A DNA stretch of 64,000 nucleotides from CBDVBE01 sp964543525 (GTDB lineage: Bacteria > Fibrobacterota > Chitinivibrionia > Chitinivibrionales > JANQEN01), in assembly GCA_964543525.1 (NCBI GenBank), contig CAZIYW010000006.1:1-64000 (forward strand), given 5' to 3'. This document shows, one piece after another, positions 38,558-46,683 of the stretch. Position 1 is the stretch's first letter, and each line of letters begins with the position of its first letter. The notes under the pieces are model-generated. The model did no database searches and was not told the origin of the DNA. It was given only the letters and a program-made list of their open reading frames with translations. The position numbers were made by a program, and so were the translations under genes.

Positions 38558-38896
38558 ATGAATTTAGAATTTTCTTTCACCACCGCAAGAGATTACCATA
38601 CGATCATTTTTCGGGGCGACATGACAGTAATCTCCTCAGCTCCGGTTTCCATGGAATTGAGTAAAAAAATAGCTGCAGAATCTAAGAAAGATTATGTTCT
38701 TGATTTATCGGGAGTTAAATCTATTGATTCAAGCGGCCTTCGATTTATTATCACCCTGAAAGAGAAAATAGAAGAACATAACGGGCAACTTTCTATTTTA
38801 AAACCTTCAAAAACAGTAATGAAGATATTACGAGAGACGAATATGATAAAAGTCCTTGATATCATCAAATCGTATGACACGCTAAAAAAACAGTAA
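38558..38896 (+). CDS. STAS-domain protein (anti-sigma factor antagonist type)
   Basis: A single STAS domain of 112 residues, as in SpoIIAA/RsbV. The phosphorylation site is intact: VLDLSGVKSIDSSGL with serines at 58-59. In known systems an unphosphorylated STAS protein binds an anti-sigma kinase and frees a sigma factor; neither a kinase (RsbW type) nor a phosphatase is in this window. It is followed after 11 bases by a small unknown gene and then by a second, larger STAS protein with the same DSSG site. Confidence 0.85.
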   Translation: MNLEFSFTTARDYHTIIFRGDMTVISSAPVSMELSKKIAAESKKDYVLDLSGVKSIDSSGLRFIITLKEKIEEHNGQLSILKPSKTVMKILRETNMIKVLDIIKSYDTLKKQ

Positions 38897-38907
38897 ACCC
38901 GGATTGC

Positions 38908-39480
38908 ATGGTTATGCCTTTAAAACTCAGTCAGTTTAAAAAGGAACTAGTCCTTATTTTATTTGCGGCTGTTTTTTTGGTTTGCGCCAGCCATCTGGCT
39001 ACGAAAAGTTCCGATGTCATTGCAGTGAAACATCAGAATCTTTATCTGCAGCCCATCAGCGGTTTGGATAAACTTGCATTGCTGGAGGAGTGGCCTGCAG
39101 ATAAGAATCAAGGGACATTTCTCCTGGAGCAGTTCTCTTTCCTGAATAAAAATCTTCTTGCCGAGTTCAGGCGATGTGAGAAATATGGCCTCTACACAAT
39201 GGTTGACAGTACCGGTTCGTCAACCGTTACGGTAACACCGGAACTTTCTTCTCCCAGAATAAGAAATGATACCCTTCACTTACCAATGATACTAAAAGCA
39301 TATAACAAGTCTGAAAAAAGAGTCGGCACCGTTACCATTTCAGCATTCGGTTTATGCCCTGTTGACAGCACCGGAACCATACCGTTACAGAAACTTGGCA
39401 AGGCTTTGGCGGATTATCGCAGGCGGTTTCCCTATAAAAAAATTGTTGCGCTGTTTTATGCTGCCGAGAATAGCAAATGA
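38908..39480 (+). CDS. Unknown membrane-anchored or exported protein
   Basis: No family recognised. A hydrophobic segment at about 14-28 (LVLILFAAVFLVCAS) suggests an uncleaved signal anchor or an exported protein; the cysteine there is not in a good lipoprotein context. The remainder (about 160 residues) is mixed alpha/beta, including SFLNKNLLAEFRRCEKYGLY and a C-terminal region with DYRRRFPYKKIVALFYAAEN. It sits between two STAS genes in the same direction, 11 bases after the first, so co-transcription is likely and it may be an input or output partner of the STAS pathway. Confidence 0.55.
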   Translation: MVMPLKLSQFKKELVLILFAAVFLVCASHLATKSSDVIAVKHQNLYLQPISGLDKLALLEEWPADKNQGTFLLEQFSFLNKNLLAEFRRCEKYGLYTMVDSTGSSTVTVTPELSSPRIRNDTLHLPMILKAYNKSEKRVGTVTISAFGLCPVDSTGTIPLQKLGKALADYRRRFPYKKIVALFYAAENSK

Positions 39481-39618
39481 TGAAATTCCATTGATAAAAA
39501 AATACAATAGTATAGACACTGCTTTTATAAAATGGTATGATTAAACGTGGTTACGAGCCAGTGGAGCACGTAGGTAAAAAGTATAACAGTTCCCTCTGTT
39601 TCATTATATTTTTTTGTT

Positions 39619-40812
39619 ATGAGTGAAGTAGAGTTACAGATATCCCATATAACATCGGCACAGTACGAGATACTCTGTTTCCAGGGAGAAATAAGTGTCT
39701 CGACACTTCTTCCGGTAACCCCCAGGTTAAACGCGTTAACTACTCTCAAACATCCGAAAGATCTTGTTTTCGACCTTTCAGATGTTCCTTCAATTGATTC
39801 AAGCGGTATACGTCTTCTCATAAATGTTGATAAAAAAATGAAATCGATCAATAAACATTTTTTTATTCTCCAGCCTTCCGAAAGCGTGCTGAACACCCTC
39901 GAAAATACCAACATGACCAAAGTATTCACTATTATTGACTCACATGCAACATTGGAAAAGCAGATACAGACCAATACCTATGAAAAATATTCTCCCTATG
40001 CCACGGAGGAGGACGGATTACACAAACTGCGATGCTCCTGTGCAATATGCGGATCGCACGACGTTGTCGGATACCTGTTTGATCAGAATGCGTTTACCTG
40101 GAAATGGGTCGATGATGATCCTTTCCCGACGGCCTATTCCATTTCAAATGACGAGCCTTTTAATTTATTTGGTATGCTACCCATTGTGTGCCTTGAATGT
40201 TTCATGACTTCGATACGTATTCAGGATTTCAATATTCTCGATGAAGATGAAACAGTTGCAATAAAATCGACCCTTCAGGATGAGAGTAAAAATCTGCTTT
40301 CAAAAACGATTAAAAAACGTAAAAAAATGATGGAAACGGAAATGGCTATACCGGATGATTTCTTTTATTATCCCCGGGCAAATGAAGCACAGTTTAAAGC
40401 TTACGAGCTGGCTGAATTCTGTATTCGTACCATATCGGTACTGAATATTAATGCAACGCCATTTGAAGTGGGCTACCATAATTACCTGATAATTCAATTT
40501 GCCGAACAGAATTTGAAAGAACAGTATATTAACAACTGCAGGACATGGTTTACCCAGGCACTACAGAGTGCTGAAGAACTCTCCTCATTTGAGCGGGCAT
40601 TGAGTTATTTCGTTCTTTTTGTTGCAAACCTGAATCTTGACAGAAAAAAAGAAGCTTCTCAGTTTATTACCGAGCTCTCGAACCTGGACGGCAGTCTCCC
40701 CGCAACCATCTCCGACGAGGGCTATAATAGTCCCGCCTTCTGGCACAAGCAGGCCGGATATATCTGGAAACAAGAGATCGAAGCACAATCCACATCGATG
40801 AAGGTAAAGTAG
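39619..40812 (+). CDS. STAS domain fused to a cysteine-rich, helical-repeat C-terminal region
   Basis: Residues 1-115 are a STAS domain with an intact site (VPSIDSSGIRLL, serines 61-62) similar to the STAS protein just upstream. Residues ~135-200 contain two cysteine groups: C139, C141 and C144 (RCSCAICGSHD) and C191 and C194 (CLEC), a likely zinc ribbon. From about 240 the protein is helical with TPR-like pairs (AYELAEFCIRTISVLN, CRTWFTQALQSAEELS). The zinc ribbon plus helical repeats recalls DUF2225-type proteins. The STAS fusion suggests that partner-switching signals control whatever the C-terminal part binds. Function unassigned; the STAS call is firm. Confidence 0.75.
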   Translation: MSEVELQISHITSAQYEILCFQGEISVSTLLPVTPRLNALTTLKHPKDLVFDLSDVPSIDSSGIRLLINVDKKMKSINKHFFILQPSESVLNTLENTNMTKVFTIIDSHATLEKQIQTNTYEKYSPYATEEDGLHKLRCSCAICGSHDVVGYLFDQNAFTWKWVDDDPFPTAYSISNDEPFNLFGMLPIVCLECFMTSIRIQDFNILDEDETVAIKSTLQDESKNLLSKTIKKRKKMMETEMAIPDDFFYYPRANEAQFKAYELAEFCIRTISVLNINATPFEVGYHNYLIIQFAEQNLKEQYINNCRTWFTQALQSAEELSSFERALSYFVLFVANLNLDRKKEASQFITELSNLDGSLPATISDEGYNSPAFWHKQAGYIWKQEIEAQSTSMKVK

Positions 40813-40830
40813 GCTGCGGGGAAATTAATT

Positions 40831-41319
40831 CTATTGCCCGTCATTTTTGCATGCAGTCACAATCACCAGTACCTGTATACCGTCACCGCTCCCGCACGCG
40901 GTTAATCCTTCACCGGTCGTTGCCGTCAACCCAATGTCTGAAGGAGAGAGTGACAGCAAAGCAGCCAATGATTCTTTTATGGTATCAATATGCGGTGCCA
41001 ATGCCGGTCGTTTTCCTTCAACAGAGATTGACACATGAGTTATCGTATAATCGCCGAGCGTTTCCAGCGCCTTGTGCAGGTACACACGACTGTCGGTAAT
41101 CCCCTGTCCGAGGCATAATGCATCACTGACTGCCCCGAGAATATTCACCCCGCTGATGCCGGATACCGCATTGGTGAGCGCATGCAGCAGGACATCGGCA
41201 TCACTGTTACCTGCAAGCCCCGGACAACCGGGAATGACTACGCCGCCGAGGAGCAGCGGTTTTGTTGAAGGGACGGATTCAAAACGATGTGAATCCTGAC
41301 CAAGTGCTGTTTTAATCAT
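40831..41319 (-). CDS. ispF: 2-C-methyl-D-erythritol 2,4-cyclodiphosphate synthase
   Basis: Fifth enzyme of the MEP isoprenoid pathway: converts CDP-methylerythritol 2-phosphate to the cyclodiphosphate with release of CMP. Zinc ligands are in place: D9 and H11 (GQDSHRF) and H46 in NSDADVLLHAL; the C-terminal nucleotide-contacting segment reads ATTGEGLTACGSGDGIQ. At 162 residues it has normal length. The loop usually reading FPDTDPxxKGADS is altered to VSDALCLGQGITDS, so this is a divergent member, but the fold signature and metal ligands are intact. It is convergent with the large STAS gene (18-base gap). Confidence 0.9.
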   Translation of the reverse strand: MIKTALGQDSHRFESVPSTKPLLLGGVVIPGCPGLAGNSDADVLLHALTNAVSGISGVNILGAVSDALCLGQGITDSRVYLHKALETLGDYTITHVSISVEGKRPALAPHIDTIKESLAALLSLSPSDIGLTATTGEGLTACGSGDGIQVLVIVTACKNDGQ

Positions 41320-41371
41320 ACAGTATAAAATATGTTACGGTGCGTAGCGCCACCGGAATAACAATGAATCG

Positions 41372-44152
41372 TTATTCCGGAATAACCTTTTCGTCGCCCA
41401 GACTGTTCAGGATACTGTTCACCTTGACTTTTACCGAATATAACGTATTGTCAAGGGTGTCAAAAAAGGTATCGAAGTTACCCTGCAGCCGCTGAAGGTA
41501 TTCAATGAGACTCTCTGTTTGTGAAGCATTCAAATTGAAGAATTTATATTTATCTTTCTCCTCCATCAACCGGGTAACGGTATGTTTCAGGGAACCCAAT
41601 GCCTCCACATTTTTAAGCGTATGATCCATGTTGCCAAGGATACCAATCAGATAACGATACTCTTCCTGCAGCTCTTTACGGAATTCCTCCTTTTGTTCTT
41701 CCTTTGCCCGCTTCAGGTTTTCACGCATCTTTTCGCTAAATGACGCCTCCACTCTGCCGGTAATTTCTTCCACTGTTTCCTTATATATATCTTTCTTCAC
41801 CTGCTCTATAACGGCAGGCATTTCATTCCGGGCAATATTTTTCAATGCCTCCTTACGCAGTGTCTCATACTCCTGTTCAGTAATCAGTTTCTTCTGCTGC
41901 GCTCTTATATGCTCCAATTCTTCTTCCTGAATACGTTTTTTCTCTTTATCTCTTATTGAATAATACACCTCTTCCTTAATAACCTCTATTTCCTCAGGCG
42001 TTACCCGTTGTTGAAGCTGTTGCACGATTTTCTCTCTTACGAGGGTATACAGAGTGTCTTTTTCCTTCTCTTCAAGCTCTTTTCGAATCAACTCAGACAG
42101 CTCATTTCGCATTGCATCGGTAATAGTCTCCAATTCCTCCTCGCGGATTTTCCCCCGAATCTCTTCAACCAGCTTATCATGCTCTTCCTGCTCAATAGCA
42201 ACCGTATCCTGCTCAGCCAACCTTTTCGCAATAGACTCTCGAGCCTTATTCCGTTCCTCCTCAAGCAGATCGTTAAATTCATTATTTTTAATTATCGCAA
42301 CAGCATCCTGCCTGATACGTTCACGTTCACTCTTCAGAATATCCTCTTGCTGTGTCGCAAGCAACTCTTCACGCACCTGAACAGTAATTTTCTCCCGTTC
42401 CTCAGATACTATCCGCTCATACTCTTTCTGTTTTATCTCTTCCCCTGCTTCCTCTTCAACCATTTTCCGTACCTGCGTATAGAGCGCATCATACTCAGTG
42501 TCGTGCAGTGTCTTTCGAATCTCTTCAACCATTTCTTTTCGGAGTCCGGCACGTATTATGTCTTTTTGATCGCGTTCCAATTCCCTCACCAGACGATCCT
42601 TTAACTCCTCCTCAAGTTCACGAGTCAGGGATTCGGTTCTCTCCTCCGTTACCTTCTTTTCAATCCGCTCTTTGAGTTCCCGTCGTGCATTCTCTTCAAG
42701 CTCCTGCCGAAGTTCCCCATTTATACGGTTGCCGATCTCTTCGATATATTGTCGGGTTACCTCCTCTTCAAGGCGCTCGGATTCATCGGCCTGTAACCGA
42801 TCTTTGATTCTCTGTTTTAACTGTTCCCGTACTTCCTGTTCATAATCACCGGCGTGCTCTTTCTCAACCTGCTCCCGAATCTGCGTTTCCAATTTTTCAG
42901 TAAAGAATTCCCGCATCTGGTTCCTGACCGATGCTCGTATGGAATCACCCTCGTTCTTTTTTATTGAGGTATATATCTCTTTTCGTATCTGCTCTCTGAC
43001 TTGTTTTTCTATCTCTTCAGATTCATTTTCTAAAATGCCGTTTCGTACTTCTTCCTTGATTTCATCGAGCACCACCTCACGTATTTTATCTTTCTCCTGT
43101 TCTGCAATGTGCTCCCGTTCTTTCGCTTCAAAAACAACAATTCCTTCATCTTCGCCCCCTTCCCCTTCAGTCCCAGTAATTGCTTCACCATGACTAAGTT
43201 CCTCATCAGCCACAGGGATTGCGTTCTGCTCAGGGGTCTCCCGGCTCGCCGCGGGTATATCATCTTTATCCAGTTCGAAATCGTCCCGACGGTGCGGATG
43301 AAAAAACAGGAAGAAAATAATAATCAAAGCAAACAGGATACCTCCTGCAATTGCTATAATCTTTTTCGTCTTCAGCGGGATATCAATTTTTTCCCGTGAC
43401 CGAGTATCAGTCCGAACAGCGCCTGTTTTCCGCTTTATAGTATCCTTCAGGTCAGCACTGTCCTTTTCCGCGGCAGTAACCACCGGCGCTGCAGCTGAAT
43501 CACTTTCTTTACTTACCGGCACCCTGACGGTAAATATTTCCCGCCCGTTAATTTCAACGGGGTATTCCTTATATTGTTCAGTCTTTCGCCAGAAAAACTG
43601 GAAAAAGGCCCTGTCCCTGTGAATACATTGTGCAGAACCGCTGTAACGTTTGGCGATTTTATTTAGAAATTCCATGACATCAAGCTGTAATACTACCACA
43701 CCGCCAAATCGTGTGCCGCCGCTGCTCTTCTCAATACGGATTGGTTTGCTCCAGGTAAGAAGCGTTTTTTTATTTACCGTTTCAAGCGCGCCGTAAAATG
43801 ATTTTTTTGTCCTTGCGGGAACCGTATACCACTCTTTCTGAGAAACATCCCGATATCGTTGTCCCGGTTCACCTTCAGAAACAGTTTCGTTTACCAGGAT
43901 CCCTTTCGAATTGGTTCTGATAAGCCGGTAAAAGTAGGAGTGCTTTTTTATAAGAATTTCAAAGAGGCGGTCCGTTGGAGGAACCTCTTTCATGCTGATT
44001 TCAGGCTCCTCCATTATTGTCTCGAACAGAAAATCAACCTTCGTAAAATATTTTTCAATAACAGCTTTAATTTCTTCCGACGATTCTGAAGGAAAAACGG
44101 GGTTAAAGAGACAACTTATTACGAGATAAAAAGTGAGGAATAGTTTATTCAT
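41372..44152 (-). CDS. Cache-like sensor domain, one transmembrane helix and a very long charged coiled coil
   Basis: A 926-residue protein of no family I can name. The start at 44152 (ATG after GTGAAGAGTGT) gives the signal MNKLFLTFYLVISCLFNPVF; a TTG 15 codons upstream is less likely. Residues ~25-190 resemble an extracytoplasmic PAS/Cache domain (IRTNSKGILVNETVSEGEPG, YRDVSQKEWY, VVLQLDVMEFLN). One membrane helix lies near 263-285 (IAIAGGILFALIIIFFLFF). The cytoplasmic part, about 600 residues, is Glu/Arg/Lys/Gln-rich helix in irregular repeats of LxxELxxE(I/V)R type. Overall order resembles a chemoreceptor, but no methylation helices or signalling tip are recognisable. It might be a sensor-linked scaffold or filament. 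It should not be confused with the long antisense frames on the opposite strand, which arise from repetitive coding. Confidence 0.65.
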   Translation of the reverse strand: MNKLFLTFYLVISCLFNPVFPSESSEEIKAVIEKYFTKVDFLFETIMEEPEISMKEVPPTDRLFEILIKKHSYFYRLIRTNSKGILVNETVSEGEPGQRYRDVSQKEWYTVPARTKKSFYGALETVNKKTLLTWSKPIRIEKSSGGTRFGGVVVLQLDVMEFLNKIAKRYSGSAQCIHRDRAFFQFFWRKTEQYKEYPVEINGREIFTVRVPVSKESDSAAAPVVTAAEKDSADLKDTIKRKTGAVRTDTRSREKIDIPLKTKKIIAIAGGILFALIIIFFLFFHPHRRDDFELDKDDIPAASRETPEQNAIPVADEELSHGEAITGTEGEGGEDEGIVVFEAKEREHIAEQEKDKIREVVLDEIKEEVRNGILENESEEIEKQVREQIRKEIYTSIKKNEGDSIRASVRNQMREFFTEKLETQIREQVEKEHAGDYEQEVREQLKQRIKDRLQADESERLEEEVTRQYIEEIGNRINGELRQELEENARRELKERIEKKVTEERTESLTRELEEELKDRLVRELERDQKDIIRAGLRKEMVEEIRKTLHDTEYDALYTQVRKMVEEEAGEEIKQKEYERIVSEEREKITVQVREELLATQQEDILKSERERIRQDAVAIIKNNEFNDLLEEERNKARESIAKRLAEQDTVAIEQEEHDKLVEEIRGKIREEELETITDAMRNELSELIRKELEEKEKDTLYTLVREKIVQQLQQRVTPEEIEVIKEEVYYSIRDKEKKRIQEEELEHIRAQQKKLITEQEYETLRKEALKNIARNEMPAVIEQVKKDIYKETVEEITGRVEASFSEKMRENLKRAKEEQKEEFRKELQEEYRYLIGILGNMDHTLKNVEALGSLKHTVTRLMEEKDKYKFFNLNASQTESLIEYLQRLQGNFDTFFDTLDNTLYSVKVKVNSILNSLGDEKVIPE

Positions 44153-44332
44153 ACACTCTTCACCGTTACGAGTGGCGTAAACAATGTTTTTATTCAATAT
44201 ACTATGATGTTACACGAGAACCTAATGACGTTTTCCGGTAAACAACCGGTTCTACCTATACCCTCAGTATATCATTGCTCTATCCGAGTATCAAGGGTTA
44301 CTCCCGGGAGAGGTGTCGTTACCGGTCGAGCA

Positions 44333-45310
44333 CTAAATCTGCCGTATTGTTTTGAAATGCACTTTTGCAATTTCCGCTATTCTTTCTTTTCCATACCTTT
44401 GCGTAAACTTTTTTGCCGCTGAAACGACCTGCGGGCCCGCACCGAATGGTAGCTTGATAGTATACCGTTCCTGCAGACTGTCTATTTTTTTTTCAAAGGT
44501 ATCACGGGCAAGTATTGATGCTGCGGCTACGGCGGTATTTGACTCAGCCCGGGGTCGCTGAATAAGATTGAAATGCTTCATCGATGATAACGCGTTTCTA
44601 ATATACGTTTCATTGCCAAACTGGTCTGAAACCGCTCCATCAGGCGTATCGTCCTTTTCAGAACCCCATACGTCAATAAGATTCTCAATTACCCGTGCAT
44701 GTCCCCAGGCGAGAAATCGATTGAGATTTTTAAATTTCTCATACAGTTCATTATATTTACGGTTTGACGGCGCAACAATTGAAATGTGCTTTGCATAGTT
44801 CTTATGCAATGAATCGGCAATACTCTTCACTTGTCGCGACGATAACTTCTTACTGTCGGTCACACCGAGATGTATGATATCTTTCTCAATCTCCCTGGTA
44901 ATGTAAAAGCCGGCTATGACCAATGGGCCGAAGAAATCACCTTTACCGGATTCATCGGTACCTATCCACCGCTTCATTGCCGTTTCCCGTGGATCTATTT
45001 TCTCTTTCGTTATACCGGGTATGTCGATGCTGTTTTCGCGCAATAGTACAATCGCCTTCTTTGAAGTATCATTACCGGAATTATCTACAAAGGAAAAACC
45101 CTTTTTTCTGGAATAATAGATAGTAATCAGGCCGTTCTCCCCCTGTCCCTCAAGCAGCAGCTGGGTACCGTATGGTATCATCTGCTTGAGATAAACCATA
45201 ATACCGGCACGGTTAATTTCAAGGAGGGCTTTTTTTATGAGCGTCTGAATCTGTTCGATCTCGGAGTAGATCAGCGTGCTCTCTTCACTTTTTTCCGTAA
45301 TATCAGTCAT
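44333..45310 (-). CDS. rnhC: Ribonuclease HIII
   Basis: Cleaves the RNA strand of RNA-DNA hybrids. The N-terminal ~100 residues form the substrate-recognition (TBP-like) domain that distinguishes RNase HIII from HII. Then comes the catalytic signature GTDESGKGDFFGPL (D119, E120), VTDSKKL (D152), and the RAESNTAVAAASILARD segment of the active site. The 325 residues match the family. Most bacteria have either HI with HII or HII with HIII; this gene implies the latter set. It is divergently transcribed from the Cfa-like gene across a repeat-bearing gap. Confidence 0.93.
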   Translation of the reverse strand: MTDITEKSEESTLIYSEIEQIQTLIKKALLEINRAGIMVYLKQMIPYGTQLLLEGQGENGLITIYYSRKKGFSFVDNSGNDTSKKAIVLLRENSIDIPGITKEKIDPRETAMKRWIGTDESGKGDFFGPLVIAGFYITREIEKDIIHLGVTDSKKLSSRQVKSIADSLHKNYAKHISIVAPSNRKYNELYEKFKNLNRFLAWGHARVIENLIDVWGSEKDDTPDGAVSDQFGNETYIRNALSSMKHFNLIQRPRAESNTAVAAASILARDTFEKKIDSLQERYTIKLPFGAGPQVVSAAKKFTQRYGKERIAEIAKVHFKTIRQI

Positions 45311-45430
45311 ATTCTCTCAATAAACAGGGATATTTGATAAAAGTAATATGTTTTGAAGATAAAACATGGAACCATATATTGTATATTTATTAGTTTCTTA
45401 TTTACATAACTATTTCACAACTGTTTATTT

Positions 45431-45490
45431 CGATTGAGATTTATGATTAAGATCAGGATTAGGATTACGATCGTGATTATGAGAATGAGG
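45431..45490. repeat. Low-complexity intergenic GATTA-type repeat
   Basis: A run of degenerate GATTAAGAT, GATCAGGATTAG, GATTACGATC, GATTATGAGAATGAGG units immediately before the Cfa-like gene. This simple, purine-biased pattern is non-coding and resembles dispersed intergenic repeats; copies elsewhere in the genome cannot be tested here. Confidence 0.5.
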
Positions 45491-45520
45491 TTTAGAACGC
45501 GGGTGTAAAGGAAACGGTGT

Positions 45521-46624
45521 ATGCTGAAAAAGAAATTCGAGAAACTGCTGAAACCGGCGGATATCAAGATCAATGGAAAACGTCCCTGGGATATTACTGT
45601 GCACAATGATTCCTTTTATTCCAGGTTACTTCTGGGATCGCTGGGATTTGGCGAGTCCTACATGGAGGGATTATGGGATTGTGAGCAGCTCGATTCCATG
45701 TTCTGCCGTCTTGTTAAGTCCTCGGTCGATTCACAAACAATACGACTCGATAAAATCCTTATGGATATTGCAGGGAAACTGGTTAACCTGCAGACCAGGT
45801 CCCGGTCGAAAAAGGTAGCGGAAATTCACTATGATCTCGGCAACGATTTTTACCGTACAATGCTCGATCCCTATATGCAGTATACCTGCGGATACTGGGC
45901 ACATGCTGATACCCTCAGCGATGCGCAGCGGGACAAACTCGATCTTGTCTGCAGAAAATTGCATTTACAGCCAAAAGAAAAGGTGCTCGAAATGGGTTGC
46001 GGCTGGGGCGGCTTTGCCCGATTTGCGGCTGAACACTACGGTTGCCATGTCACGGCCGTTAACATTTCAAAAGAGCAGGTTGCCTATGCACGCACATTCT
46101 GTAAAGGCCTCCCGGTGAAAATCGTTCACAGCGATTACCGTGATGTCAAAGGACAGTATGACAAGGTTGTCAGTATCGGTATGCTTGAGCATGTGGGGTA
46201 TAAAAATTACGAAGCTTTTACGAAACATGTGTTTAATTGTCTGAAACCGGGCAGTATTGCGCTGATTCACTCAATTGGCAACAATACCTCATCGGTTTCA
46301 CAGGATCCCTGGCTGGACAAATACATTTTCCCCGGCTCAAAATGCCCTTCAATCCGCCAGATTGCCGAAGCGGGCGAACCGTATCTGATCATGGAAGACT
46401 TGCATAATTTCGGTACGGATTATGACCGTACCCTCATGGCATGGTACGACAATTTTATCGCGCACTGGCCGCAGTTTGAAAGCACCTACGGCAAACGCTT
46501 TTTCCGGATGTGGTCCTACTACCTGCTCATGTGCGCCGGGCTGTTCCGTGCCCGTAAAACCCAGCTCTGGCAGATTGTTTTTTCCCGCGGTGGTGTTGAA
46601 GGAGGGTATCGATCGATTCGGTAG
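45521..46624 (+). CDS. cfa: Cyclopropane-fatty-acid synthase family methyltransferase
   Basis: Transfers a one-carbon unit from S-adenosylmethionine to the double bond of an unsaturated phospholipid acyl chain. Motifs: AEIHYDLGNDFYRTMLDP (about 106-123), the AdoMet motif VLEMGCGWGG at 155-164, NISKEQVAYA, and GMLEHVGYKNYE. At 367 residues it is near normal length for the compact forms. AAAGGAA precedes the start. It overlaps the upstream frame of the following FAD oxidoreductase gene. In actinobacteria a Cfa homologue next to such an oxidoreductase (BfaB/BfaA, TmsB/TmsA) makes 10-methyl-branched fatty acids, with the methyltransferase giving a methylene intermediate; that pairing is seen here, so a classical cyclopropane product is not certain. 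Confidence 0.88.
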   Translation: MLKKKFEKLLKPADIKINGKRPWDITVHNDSFYSRLLLGSLGFGESYMEGLWDCEQLDSMFCRLVKSSVDSQTIRLDKILMDIAGKLVNLQTRSRSKKVAEIHYDLGNDFYRTMLDPYMQYTCGYWAHADTLSDAQRDKLDLVCRKLHLQPKEKVLEMGCGWGGFARFAAEHYGCHVTAVNISKEQVAYARTFCKGLPVKIVHSDYRDVKGQYDKVVSIGMLEHVGYKNYEAFTKHVFNCLKPGSIALIHSIGNNTSSVSQDPWLDKYIFPGSKCPSIRQIAEAGEPYLIMEDLHNFGTDYDRTLMAWYDNFIAHWPQFESTYGKRFFRMWSYYLLMCAGLFRARKTQLWQIVFSRGGVEGGYRSIR

Positions 46625-46683
46625 CACAGTATGAACGGAAAAAGGAGGCGCTTGCAGCGCAGCTGAAACAGGCCGACGGTGCA

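Noticed and set aside
42008..42604. 198-codon plus-strand frame opposite the coiled-coil gene
   Set aside because: Leu/Phe-rich mirror of Glu/Arg/Lys-rich coding; a shadow of the coiled coil.
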